Assembly (NCBI GenBank): GCA_003979345.1
Contig: RYVZ01000038.1
Location: forward strand, 1-27,495
Reading direction: 5' to 3'
From: Lachnospiraceae bacterium
GTDB lineage: Bacteria > Bacillota > Clostridia > Lachnospirales > Lachnospiraceae
Length of the DNA stretch: 27,495 nucleotides
The notes under the pieces were generated by a model. The model was given only the letters and a program-made list of their open reading frames with translations, did not search any database and was not told where the DNA came from. Both the position numbers and the translations under genes were made by a program. Shown piece after piece: positions 8,337-16,105 of the stretch (positions are counted from its first letter, which is position 1; each line of letters starts with the position of its first letter).

Positions 8337-9665
8337 CTACGTCCGGTGCCGCCTGTCTACACCGAATTTCTGATAATATGCGGATTTATCTTTGTACATT
8401 CTTTTTTCTGCTTCTGTGATCAGCTTTTCCGCACGACCGTTGCTGTCGTCCGTCCACATACCCCCTACAGCCATGTGCACGGATCGTTCCTCAAGATCCT
8501 CTTTCAGCCGGGAGACACCCTGCCATAATATCATTTCATCGATTCCGGCGCAGATCGCTAACAGCTCGTCGCCGCCAATGCGGAACAGACCGTATTCGCC
8601 AAAATTCTTCTTTAGGCATTCGCAGGCATCGATGATCAGCCTGTCGCCCGCGGCATGACCCTTTTCGTCATTGACCTGCTTTAAGCCCGTCACATCACAA
8701 TAAACAATCCCAAGGCTCTGTCCGTTCTGAAGATCGGCGATATATTCATTCATGGCGTAACGGTTTCCGATCTGTGTGAGCTGGTCGTGGTGGCTCATCT
8801 CTTTTAACTTTCTGATGAGATTCCTCCGCTTCAGGGAGGAGATGATAAAATGTGCCATGATCTGGAGCATATCTGAGGCATAGTCCAGTGATCTTTCAGC
8901 AGGATTGTCTATTCCGTAAAAACCGATGGTCTTCCCGTCGTCATACAGGGGGACTACGATCAGTGAGTGGATGTCCTGCCGCTTCAGATTTGCATATTGC
9001 AGAGGGTCGTTTTCGCGGATGTTTTCCAGATCTTTGATCACGATATGCCTGCCGATCTGAAAATTCCGGTACCAGTTGGCGCATACTTCTGGCGGAACAT
9101 TCTGCAGATTGTCTTTTTCTGGTGTGACGCCGGCGGCTGTCCATTCGTAGGTGTTGTCATCGCAGCCGTTTTCATTTCGCTCAAAGATATAGGTTCTCTC
9201 ACCGTTTAAGGCCTTTCCCACATATTCCAGTAAGACTTCAAGGGTTTGTGAGGGCGTTTCCTGCTGCAGGGCAACGCGGACTCCCTGATTGATCCTTGCC
9301 TCTAAATTCATCATGCGGTTCCATTGTTCCTGATTGCCGGCATCAAAAGCGAGTACCATGTGATATTGTTTCCCGTCTTCTTCAATCAAAGTCTCTTTTT
9401 GCATGACTTCGCGTTTCAGAATAGGGTTATAATACCAATGTTCCTTAAAAACGCCCTGTTTTAATTCTGTGTTATGACACATGGGACAGGGTACAGGGCT
9501 GTTTTGGAGAATTTCATAACAGTTTCTGGAAACGATTTCTTCAAGGGATTGATAGCCATATGTCCGAAGAGCTTTTTGGTTCATATAGACCAGCTCATAG
9601 CTGTCCACATCTGAAACGTAGACAAGTTCGTCCATCGTATCAAAAAACTCCCATATTTTATTCAT
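8337..9665 (-). CDS. PAS-GAF-GGDEF diguanylate cyclase
   Basis: This protein is predicted to make cyclic di-GMP from two GTP. Counting from a TTG two codons upstream, the PAS-like domain covers about 8-110 and contains a CPMC pair (62-65). A GAF domain spans about 125-282, then the GGDEF domain about 285-440. The active-site loop reads RIGGDEL (GGDEL at 366-370), an accepted variant of GGDEF/GGEEF, and the substrate Asp/Asn region DVTGLKQVND is intact. The usual RxxD inhibitory site just before the signature is absent. No membrane segment is visible, so it is probably a soluble sensor. The ATG at 9665 is preferred: GGGAGG lies 9 bases before it but only 3 before the TTG at 9671. No phosphodiesterase is adjacent. 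Confidence 0.92.
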   Translation of the reverse strand: MNKIWEFFDTMDELVYVSDVDSYELVYMNQKALRTYGYQSLEEIVSRNCYEILQNSPVPCPMCHNTELKQGVFKEHWYYNPILKREVMQKETLIEEDGKQYHMVLAFDAGNQEQWNRMMNLEARINQGVRVALQQETPSQTLEVLLEYVGKALNGERTYIFERNENGCDDNTYEWTAAGVTPEKDNLQNVPPEVCANWYRNFQIGRHIVIKDLENIRENDPLQYANLKRQDIHSLIVVPLYDDGKTIGFYGIDNPAERSLDYASDMLQIMAHFIISSLKRRNLIRKLKEMSHHDQLTQIGNRYAMNEYIADLQNGQSLGIVYCDVTGLKQVNDEKGHAAGDRLIIDACECLKKNFGEYGLFRIGGDELLAICAGIDEMILWQGVSRLKEDLEERSVHMAVGGMWTDDSNGRAEKLITEAEKRMYKDKSAYYQKFGVDRRHRT

Positions 9666-10055
9666 TGTCAAAGTCCTCCCAAAGTGAAAAAAGTAAAATA
9701 TCTATATTTATATATCACATTCCGCCTGTTTATTTCAGCATTTTTGCGCGAATGGTAAATATATGGTGTGAATTGCAGACTGCCATATACTTATTCTTGA
9801 AGAGTTATTACTAAAAGATAACATGCTAGGTTAACAGTATATGATGAAAAATAAAAATACAAGGGGAAAACATGTAAATTACAAAACATAAAGCCAGGAA
9901 GAAACGGCGTCGGCGGTATTCCGGAATCCGGCAAAAAAGACGTGGCACCGGACTGAAAAATATTGTATACTGGTTAGAGCAGTTAAATGGACAATATTCG
10001 TTTTCATTAACAGACCACCCCCGCATTTTAAGAATGAATAGTTAGAGGTGACACC
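9666..10055. other. 390-bp AT-rich intergenic region
   Basis: This separates the divergent GGDEF and LytTR genes. I see no gene with a ribosome binding site. A 16-codon frame near 9841 and a start-less open frame around 9875-10045 are probably chance. A possible + strand promoter lies at 9942-9971. Confidence 0.5.
9942..9971 (+). promoter_or_regulatory. possible promoter for the LytTR regulator
   Basis: GTGGCA (9942-9947), 18 bases, TATACT (9966-9971). The -10 matches 5/6 and the -35 4/6. It would leave a leader of about 78 bases before the ATG at 10056. Confidence 0.35.
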
Positions 10056-10763
10056 ATGAGAATAGCGATCTGCGATGATGAATTCCTTTTTATGGATGCG
10101 ATTTGTCCGCTGCTTGAGCAATGGGCGAAAGAGCGCAGAGTGAAACTGACGCTGCATCGGTTCACGAATGGAGATGATCTTATCGAGGCACATCGGAATG
10201 AGGAGATGGATCTGATCATTCTGGACGTGATCATGCCGCTGCTAAGCGGTATGGATGCCGCAAGGGAGCTCCGGAATCAGAATGATATGGTTCCGATCAT
10301 TTTTTTGACATCCTCCAAAGAATATGCACTCGATTCCTATGAGGTAAGGGCGTTTAACTATCTCATAAAACCGGTCGATCCTGCAAAATTATTTCTCACA
10401 CTGGATGAATTTCTCAAAAACTTTAATCAGTCAAAAAATACGTACACAGCCAAAACTGCTGACGGCTTCAGCAGGATCGCGATCAATGATGTTGATTATC
10501 TGGAGGCTCAGAATAAGCAGGTCCTTGTTCACATGTCAGACGGCAGGATCATCGCGGTCCGGGAACTATTCTCAAGATGTGCGGAAGTTTTTTCACTGGA
10601 AAACGGCTTCTTTTGCTGTCACCGCAGTTATATCGTGAATTTGAGTAATGTGGAGCGGTTTTCAAAGAAAGAAGTAAGTACAATCTGCCATGCGGTGGTA
10701 CCGATATCCCGCAATCATTATGCAGCATTTAAGGAGGCTTATTTTAATCACATGTTTCAGTGA
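10056..10763 (+). CDS. LytTR-family response regulator (orphan)
   Basis: This 235-residue protein has an N-terminal receiver domain (1-120) and a C-terminal LytTR DNA-binding domain (about 132-232). In the receiver, acidic residues Asp7-Asp8, phospho-acceptor Asp57 in LIILDVIMP, the T/S switch in LTSS, and Lys105 in IKPVD are all present. The LytTR part shows YLEAQNKQVLVHMSDG and FCCHRSYIVNL, typical of AgrA/LytR-like regulators that bind direct repeats and often control secreted peptides, bacteriocins or surface proteins. GAGGTG precedes the ATG. No histidine kinase is encoded next to it; the only close downstream gene is a broken lipoprotein gene 81 bases on. Its sensor is therefore unknown. 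Confidence 0.93.
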   Translation: MRIAICDDEFLFMDAICPLLEQWAKERRVKLTLHRFTNGDDLIEAHRNEEMDLIILDVIMPLLSGMDAARELRNQNDMVPIIFLTSSKEYALDSYEVRAFNYLIKPVDPAKLFLTLDEFLKNFNQSKNTYTAKTADGFSRIAINDVDYLEAQNKQVLVHMSDGRIIAVRELFSRCAEVFSLENGFFCCHRSYIVNLSNVERFSKKEVSTICHAVVPISRNHYAAFKEAYFNHMFQ

Positions 10764-10844
10764 CGGCACAGACGGAGGAACGAAGAGCATCCTGATCTGC
10801 CTTTGCCTGCGGAGAGGACGGAGAAGCGGACGGAGGAGGAGCCT

Positions 10845-11258
10845 ATGAAGAAGATTTTTATTTTTTGGGCAGTGCTGACGATGATGGGTTTAAGTGCATG
10901 AGGAAACCGCGGCGGGAATGTTGAGAATGTGAATATCATAGAAGTGGAATCGGAGCTTTATACGGCGGACGAAATCGATGCCGCGATCAGGACGATCATT
11001 TCTGAGTTTGACAGAAAATGGGGCGGCTGCACGCTGAATGAGATTTACTATGCGGGCGATATAAAAAACGCCGCTTATCAGGATGTCCGGCAGCAGGGGA
11101 CCCCTGCAGATGAGGTGATCGTGCTTCTCTCATCGTTTGACGTGGATTCATCCGGCGGAGACGGCTCGTTCAATCCGGACAGCACCTATGACAACTGGAT
11201 GTGGATCCTGACGAGAACGGCGGGCGGAACGTGGAAGCATATCGATCACGGGTATTGA
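10845..11258 (+). pseudogene. lipoprotein gene with TGA stop at the lipobox cysteine codon
   Basis: GGAGGAG lies just before an ATG at 10845. The frame encodes a textbook lipoprotein signal (MKKIFIFWAVLTMMGLSA), then TGA at 10899-10901 exactly where the lipidated Cys (TGC/TGT) is expected. The same frame stays open for another 119 codons. The mature part has a helical TADEIDAAIRTIISEF region, then IVLLSSFDVDSSGGDG and NWMWILTRT...WKHIDHGY. This resembles a small conserved extracytoplasmic domain of Firmicutes (possibly DUF4829), but I cannot confirm that. One base change would restore the gene. It could be a recent nonsense mutation, a sequencing error, or low-level readthrough. Internal starts further on lack a good ribosome binding site. 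Confidence 0.75.
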
Positions 11259-11345
11259 GAGAAGCGGAAGATTGCGAAAACGGTTAAAAACGATAATAGG
11301 AAAAAAGAGAAACATCTGATAAGAGGTGTAAAGTGTTGACGTGGA

Positions 11346-11510
11346 TTATTTCTGATTTTTTTCAAGGCACTCATTGATAATCAGCTTTTGCACTCTGTCC
11401 TTAAAGGTTTTGTCAGTGTCTTTACTGAAATGTACCTTGACGGTGTAAGTGGTGTTCCCCAACTTTCGCTTGAAACTGTGGGGCTGTTGCTCGTTTTTGG
11501 TTTCTGCCAT
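11346..11510 (-). CDS. tnpW: transposon-encoded protein TnpW
   Basis: This small protein of 54 residues (starting MAETKNEQQPHSFKRK) matches TnpW of Tn4451-type mobilizable transposons and related Clostridia elements, by its TTYTVKVHFS and KDRVQKLI segments. Its function is not established. The start at 11510 is chosen because GGAGCAG lies about 8 bases upstream; a longer in-frame reading to 11621 runs through a terminator-like hairpin. It marks the left end of the mobile-element remnants, and the nearest transposon partners are the relaxase fragment, TnpV and the recombinase fragment to the right. Confidence 0.8.
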   Translation of the reverse strand: MAETKNEQQPHSFKRKLGNTTYTVKVHFSKDTDKTFKDRVQKLIINECLEKNQK

Positions 11511-11530
11511 ATTCTCTGCTCCTTTACATA

Positions 11531-11565
11531 AAAATAGAGCGCATAGACTGGTTTCTATACGCTCT
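11531..11565 (-). terminator. intrinsic terminator or attenuator before tnpW
   Basis: On the minus strand AGAGCGTATAGAAAC pairs with the CTATGCGCTCT arm (11536-11565, one mismatch), followed by ATTTTTA. It sits after the GNAT gene and directly before the tnpW ribosome binding site, so it would end the GNAT transcript or attenuate tnpW. Confidence 0.65.
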
Positions 11566-11629
11566 GACGCTGTGTTATATTCCTTATTCAGTTGTGATTG
11601 TGGTAATGGTTGTTTCGACAAACTGGAAT

Positions 11630-12129
11630 TTATAACCCTCGCTGGGCAACAATTACGGTATAGTTTTCCGTCTCATATGTAACTCCTGTTTCTCTAAAAC
11701 CATTTTTGTGCCAAAAATGTTCTGCTTGAGGATTCCTTTTTACCCAACCGAGGCAGACATTCGCCATCCCAATACGGGCCAGATAGGCACACAGGTCATT
11801 GATGATCTTGCTCCCTGTTCCAGTATTCTGTATGGACACATCCGTCATAAAAAACCAATAAAGGCTGTTAATTCATCCGGATAGGCCATGATGAAATCCA
11901 TCACAGCAATCAGTTTTTCCCCATCATAAAATCCCAGATAGTACTTATCGCACATTTCCTTGTTGGGTGGGAGCACATTCATATCATTCATAATGCTCTG
12001 TTCTGATACAAACGGCGGACAGTATTGATAGTATAAACTGTTTTTACAGCATAATGTGTATACTTCCGCTACATCATCGGCACGCATCTTTCGAACAAGG
12101 TATTGATTTGAGAATAACGAAACATTCAT
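11630..12129 (-). pseudogene. GNAT-family N-acetyltransferase, frameshifted
   Basis: Two reading frames join into one GNAT protein. The first (12129 to 11848) gives the N-terminal half, including YLVRKMRADDVAEVY and ending at ELTAFIGF. The second (11848 to 11630) gives TDVSIQNTGTGSKIINDL, the acetyl-CoA-binding QNTGTGSK loop, and the C-terminal RNPQAEHFWHKNGF motif common in GNATs. The break is in a run of six T (minus strand) at about 11850-11855; seven T would restore the frame. It may be a real pseudogene, a sequencing error in a homopolymer, or a slippage site. AGGAGAAGGG precedes the ATG at 12129. The substrate is unknown; the gene may be cargo of the mobile element. Confidence 0.85.
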
Positions 12130-12163
12130 TTCCCTTCTCCTCTCCAAACATTCAAATCCCGAC

Positions 12164-12682
12164 TTAACTTTCCATCAATTTAATTGCTTCATCAACAGAT
12201 ACACATGTAGCAAATCTATTTGGCCACATCATATCATTGTAATACTTATAGGTTATTTCTCCAGTCATATAGTCGTTATCAAACGTTGAATTTGCCCCTT
12301 GTGGAACAATAACTTTATATCCTCTTTCAAAAGCAGACTTCACAGTTGCATCTATACAGAAGTTTGTCTGTAGTCCAACTAGCATTAATGTAGTATCATC
12401 TTTAACATAATCTGCAAAATCTTTATTTCCAAAACAACTATTGATATTTTTTATAAATATCTTTTCTCCCTCCTTTGGAATCACCTGTTCTGCAATTTCG
12501 AAGTCTTCATCACCGATTGAAAATCCCGTTCCTGATCCATCATCATGTTGAAAATAGATAACCTCTATTTGATTATCTCTAGCTGCTTTTATGACTCTTA
12601 TAGTATTATCAATAAATGCATCAAAATTAAAAAGTCGACTATCTGTTATTCCTTTTTGTATATCTATGACAAGCAATTTCAT
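12164..12682 (-). CDS. isochorismatase-family cysteine hydrolase
   Basis: This 172-residue protein has the size and fold marks of the isochorismatase/nicotinamidase superfamily. The likely catalytic triad is Asp7 (LLVIDIQKG), Lys78 (IFIKNINSCF) and Cys109 (LQTNFCIDATV). Many relatives hydrolyse amides or imides such as nicotinamide or N-carbamoyl compounds; the exact substrate cannot be told. GGAG lies 6 bases before the ATG. The gene is markedly more AT-rich than the galactan genes, suggesting separate acquisition. It lies between the GNAT pseudogene and the relaxase fragment on the same strand, so it may be cargo of the mobilizable element. Confidence 0.9.
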   Translation of the reverse strand: MKLLVIDIQKGITDSRLFNFDAFIDNTIRVIKAARDNQIEVIYFQHDDGSGTGFSIGDEDFEIAEQVIPKEGEKIFIKNINSCFGNKDFADYVKDDTTLMLVGLQTNFCIDATVKSAFERGYKVIVPQGANSTFDNDYMTGEITYKYYNDMMWPNRFATCVSVDEAIKLMES

Positions 12683-12766
12683 TTGTTTCTCCTTTGCACA
12701 GCAAAATTCTGATTTGTATCTTTAACAGAATACCACAATCACACCCTTATTTCTATCAAATTTTCA

Positions 12767-13972
12767 TTAAATTTCTTCCTCCCGCTGCTTAGTCTTGCTT
12801 TGTTGTCTGTTATGCTGTCGGCTCTCATTCTGAAGCTCCCTCTCAAGGTTCTTCTTGTTATAGCCGATTACCTCCGCATAAGCTAATTCTGTTGCGGTCT
12901 TGGTCTGCTCCTTGCCGATACTGTCATACTCGGCTTGCAAGGACTGTATCTCGGCTTTCCACTGTTTCGGCGTTACCTTTTCGCCGTTCTGTAAAAGGCT
13001 CTGCATACGCTCCTTTAATTCTGGGTATTTCGATAAGCTGTCTTTATGCTCCTTATCATACCGCATTTTCGCAAGTCCTTTTAATGACTGGCTCTCCTTA
13101 TAGGTGGCTTGGATTGGCGCATAGAGGGCATACATTTTTGACAGTTCCTTTAATCGGTTTAGTTTCTGCCCCTTTGACAAATGCACTGTTTCAAGCTGAC
13201 TGTATTTCTGTTCCTTATCCGCTGTAAAGTTCACAAGGCTTTCAAAGCTGTCTATCTTCCTTGTCGTGATGAATTTCTCCGCATTGTCGGCTGACTGCAA
13301 GGCGGTTCGGTCGGATATTCTTCTTAGGTGCTTTCCGCTGACAATCGGCAAGTCAAGTCTGCTTTTGCGCTCCCTCACTTTTGCAATCATCTCCATGACT
13401 TCATTCTTCACGCTGACCGCTGTACTCTTAATCTTGGCATACTGTGCGCTGTGAAGTTCCTGCTTGGCAAGCATGAGCATTTCTTTTGCCTGTTCAATGT
13501 TGTTCTTGATGATTTCCCGATTGATGTTGCCCCTCTCGGTCAGTATTCCCTTGCGCTCTAAAGCGTTGGCAACCGCCCCAATATGGATAGTCGGCTCTCG
13601 GTCAATTCCCTGTTCCTTAAAAGAACGGTGTTCCCAATGTACCGCAATCCCTAACTGCTCATTGGTGGCATTGATTGTGTCGGCTAAATCCTTGCGCCAC
13701 ATTTTAGCGTTTTCCTTACTGTTCCAGTCTGTGCTGTCGGCAGTGTGGCATTTCCACTGTTTCCTGTTCCGCTTGTCAACTTTCTGCTGACCTGTCTTTT
13801 TATCAATCACTGGTATCTTTTCGCCGTTTTCGTCAAGGTCATAAATCTTCTTTTGTTTTGCTCCCCATTCCCCGTTTTCAGTGAGAGGGCGCATGGTAAG
13901 TAAAACATGGATATGGAGATTGCGCTGTCCTTTATCGTTCTCGCTGTCATGGATTGCCCAGTCAGCGCACTG
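12767..13972 (-). pseudogene. MobA/MobL relaxase, N-terminally truncated
   Basis: About 400 residues of a MobQ-type conjugative relaxase remain. The fragment starts within ADWAIHDSENDKGQ, keeps the metal-binding histidine motif NLHIHVLLTMR, continues with the EHRSFKEQGIDREPTIHIG segment typical of MobA/MobL, and ends in a long charged helical C-terminus. The first ~100 residues, including the catalytic tyrosine, are gone. At 13970-13973 the reading frame runs into antisense of an XRE gene fragment, so the open frame continues to 14125 but those first ~52 codons are not relaxase. The protein cannot nick DNA. It is clear evidence of a mobilizable element related to Tn4451-type units. Confidence 0.85.
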
Positions 13973-14284
13973 GTCACAAAATGGGAAAATGGCAGGGGGA
14001 TTCCCGATATCGCCAATCTGATCGCACTCAGCGACGAATTCAACATGAGCCTTGATGAACTGCTGAAAGAAGACGGACAAGTCAAAAAGAAAATAATTTC
14101 GGACTCTCATTCCAAAAAATGGCATATCCTTGTGATCGTTTATCTTGGGGCGATCGTATTGTATATTGCCTATTTTGCTTTTTGGCGTAATATCCTGATG
14201 ATTGGTTTTCTTGTCGCGACATTATTCATGCTGTTTTTTGAAGTGAGGATTTTTGTAAAAGAGAAAATATTTGTGCGGAAATAA
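13973..14284 (+). pseudogene. truncated membrane XRE regulator (cassette copy 1)
   Basis: This matches residues 32 onward of the intact gene at 18635-19066 at roughly 85% of bases by eye. The first base of similarity is 13973 (18728 in the intact copy), inside the helix-turn-helix, so the promoter, start codon and most of the HTH are missing. The remaining part keeps VTKWENGRG, the linker and two hydrophobic segments. An open frame extends left into antisense relaxase sequence but has no convincing start. It is directly followed by the deoxyribosyltransferase-like gene. Confidence 0.85.
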
Positions 14285-14323
14285 ATATTACATGAAAAAT
14301 AACAGTAGATCGGAGGACACGAA

Positions 14324-14620
14324 GTGAAGGTCATAACCATTTGCGGCAGTCTTACATTTGAAAAAGAAATGCGCCAGACGGCGGAAAAAATGGAGCTTGA
14401 GGGAAACTGCGTGATTACGCCGGTTTATCCGGTGAAACCGAAAGAAGCCTATACGCAGAGCGAAATAGACGTATTGAACCGGATGCATAAAGAAAAGATC
14501 AGAATATCGGACGCAATCTTAGTCGTGAATCCCGGCGGCTATATCGGGGACAGCACGAAAAGCGAGATCGAATATGCAAAATCCCTAGAGAAAGAGATTT
14601 TGTTTTATAGCAATTTCTAA
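14324..14620 (+). CDS. nucleoside 2-deoxyribosyltransferase-like protein (copy 1)
   Basis: This 98-residue protein begins VITICGSLTFEKEM and ends with GGYIGDSTKSEIEYAKSL. That pattern is shared by the small nucleoside 2-deoxyribosyltransferase/DUF4406/SLOG-like family, which binds or hydrolyses nucleotides or nucleosides. The Glu in SEIEYAK is in the position of the family catalytic glutamate. It starts at GTG, 7 bases after GGAGG. Its 3' end overlaps that of the convergent nucleotidyltransferase gene by 36 bases. A 231-bp stretch (14356-14586) is identical to copy 2. Its role in the cassette is unknown. Confidence 0.75.
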   Translation: MKVITICGSLTFEKEMRQTAEKMELEGNCVITPVYPVKPKEAYTQSEIDVLNRMHKEKIRISDAILVVNPGGYIGDSTKSEIEYAKSLEKEILFYSNF

Positions 14621-15379
14621 TTCAACAATCATGTTTTGAAGCGCCTGCAACGCCTTATCCGGATCTGTGAAGATATTCTGAAATAATCTGTCCAGATTTT
14701 CCTCAAAACCGGCGGGAAGAATTTCAGCCCGCTCTTTCGCATACGGAACCATCCGTTTTTCTCCGGGATGCGTCAGTTTATTCATTGCAAAAACAATATC
14801 GAAATACGATTCCAGAAAAGCCGCTGTCCTGTGGTTGACACTTATCATATCCTTACGGGCATAGGCTTTTTTTATCTGAGTGTCATAGGAGGGCAGATTT
14901 CCGGTCAGCAGGCGCAGGTTTTTACGGATAATATTGTTCCGCAATTCGTCCGGATAGGGAATCCGGTACTCATTTTGCAGGCTTTCCAGTTTTCCGTTTT
15001 TATCATAGAGAACCTGACTGTGCAACAGATTATGCCACATACAGGTTGTATAACCGTTATATGCGGTATGTTCGTCAACAACCGAGCGGATTGTCCGTGA
15101 AAAATTTTCGATATTTCTATACAGAATATCAATATCTGTCCCGTTTTTCAGCGTACAGTCATCTTCCAATTCCCAAAAAGAGTTTCCAATCTCCATATAC
15201 TGGCAGCATTTTTCCAAAATACGTTTCCGTACATCTTCATACGGTATGTCAGTACAATAAATGTATAAATCATAATCTGATTTTTCATCATAGTTCGTGC
15301 CGGCTCTTGAGCCGCCGAGCGCGATTGCCTCTACCTCCGGGAGTGTGGCAAACTCCTTCCATAATTGATCAAAATACAT
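14585..15379 (-). CDS. nucleotidyltransferase-domain protein (DUF4037-like C-terminus)
   Basis: The N-terminal domain has the polymerase-beta-type nucleotidyltransferase motif LGGSRAGTNYDEKSDYDLYI, with metal ligands Asp35 and Asp37 and a probable third acid in TDIDILY (about 82-84). The C-terminal helical half, with LLTGNLPSYD and HRTAAFLESYFDI, resembles DUF4037-type partners. Relatives modify antibiotics, tRNA or toxins with nucleotides; the target here is unknown. GGAGGG lies about 5 bases before the ATG at 15379 (264 residues); a longer frame to 15466 lacks such a site. It converges with the deoxyribosyltransferase-like gene and is divergent from the ankyrin gene. Copy 2 retains only about 200 bp of its 3' part, with a frameshift. 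Confidence 0.82.
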   Translation of the reverse strand: MYFDQLWKEFATLPEVEAIALGGSRAGTNYDEKSDYDLYIYCTDIPYEDVRKRILEKCCQYMEIGNSFWELEDDCTLKNGTDIDILYRNIENFSRTIRSVVDEHTAYNGYTTCMWHNLLHSQVLYDKNGKLESLQNEYRIPYPDELRNNIIRKNLRLLTGNLPSYDTQIKKAYARKDMISVNHRTAAFLESYFDIVFAMNKLTHPGEKRMVPYAKERAEILPAGFEENLDRLFQNIFTDPDKALQALQNMIVELEIAIKQNLFL

Positions 15380-15578
15380 AGTTTCCCTCCGAATCCGGTT
15401 TGGTGAATTGTTCAATGCCATTATCTTATCACAACAGAACAGGAAATTGAATAGTAATGCTTGCAAAACTTCTGTAATGATAGTAGAGTATTTTTAATTG
15501 ACGGATGGAGCGGAAGTTTTCTGCTACATGTATGCGGAGCCGAAGTAAGAATGTTCGGTGGATAGAAATGATGGTGAG

Positions 15579-16043
15579 ATGGGCACTGTGAAGAAATTGT
15601 TTCAGGCAATACGACAGGGAGATTTGGAGACCGTAAAAGAATTATTGGATAAAAAGCCGGAATTGATCGGGTGCACTGCGAAGCAGCCGCCTAAAAAAGA
15701 TGACGGGCAGTCGCCGCTGCAGGTGGCGTTGAAAACGGGAAACTTTGAGATTGCAGAATATCTGCTTATGTTACATGCGGACGTCAATTTCATGGAATCG
15801 AAAGACTGCGCGGATGAATGGAGGGCGCCCGTGATCCACGATGCGATCAATGCCGCGGTCATGAACAGCAGATGGAATGTCAACTCTGAAATCTACGGGG
15901 GTGTGAAAGTCTTTCACAGTAAAGATGTTCAGTTTTATGCTGACCGACACGGAGAAGCCCATCCGTATATGCAAGCATTGTTTGCAGACCTTTGTGGCAA
16001 GCAGACCGAGTGCGATCTTCTGCAGCCCGCAGTGCAAGAATAA
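15579..16043 (+). CDS. ankyrin-repeat protein with replaced C-terminus
   Basis: The start is uncertain: ATG at 15579 or GTG at 15558, neither with a strong ribosome binding site. From 15579 the 154-residue product has two ankyrin repeats (about 3-33, GDLETVKELL; about 43-70, SPLQVALKTGNFEIAEYLL). After residue 101 (base 15881) similarity to the second cassette copy stops abruptly. The remaining 53 residues are unrelated, while copy 2 keeps a different C-terminus (LEDDLRRIFMLLYDHGMN...) that also looks ankyrin-like. Copy 1 therefore appears to be a chimera made where other DNA joined at 15882. Ankyrin repeats bind proteins; the partner is unknown. Confidence 0.65.
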   Translation: MGTVKKLFQAIRQGDLETVKELLDKKPELIGCTAKQPPKKDDGQSPLQVALKTGNFEIAEYLLMLHADVNFMESKDCADEWRAPVIHDAINAAVMNSRWNVNSEIYGGVKVFHSKDVQFYADRHGEAHPYMQALFADLCGKQTECDLLQPAVQE

Positions 16044-16105
16044 GTATAATGTTTATAAGAGCAGAACGAAGGAAAAGAAGGAATGATGGGAAAGGAAACG
16101 AATTT

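Noticed and set aside
9875..10045. Open frame of about 55 codons upstream of the LytTR gene, and a 16-codon frame at 9841, considered as signal peptides
   Set aside because: The long frame has no start codon near its beginning; neither has a ribosome binding site or a leader-peptide look.
10899..10901. TGA as selenocysteine in a lipobox
   Set aside because: No known lipoprotein uses it, the stem just downstream is not a convincing SECIS, and a one-base nonsense change is simpler. A check is still listed under findings.
13907..14284. 125-codon plus-strand frame as a real gene
   Set aside because: Its first ~22 codons are antisense of the relaxase and it has no plausible start; only the XRE fragment is real.
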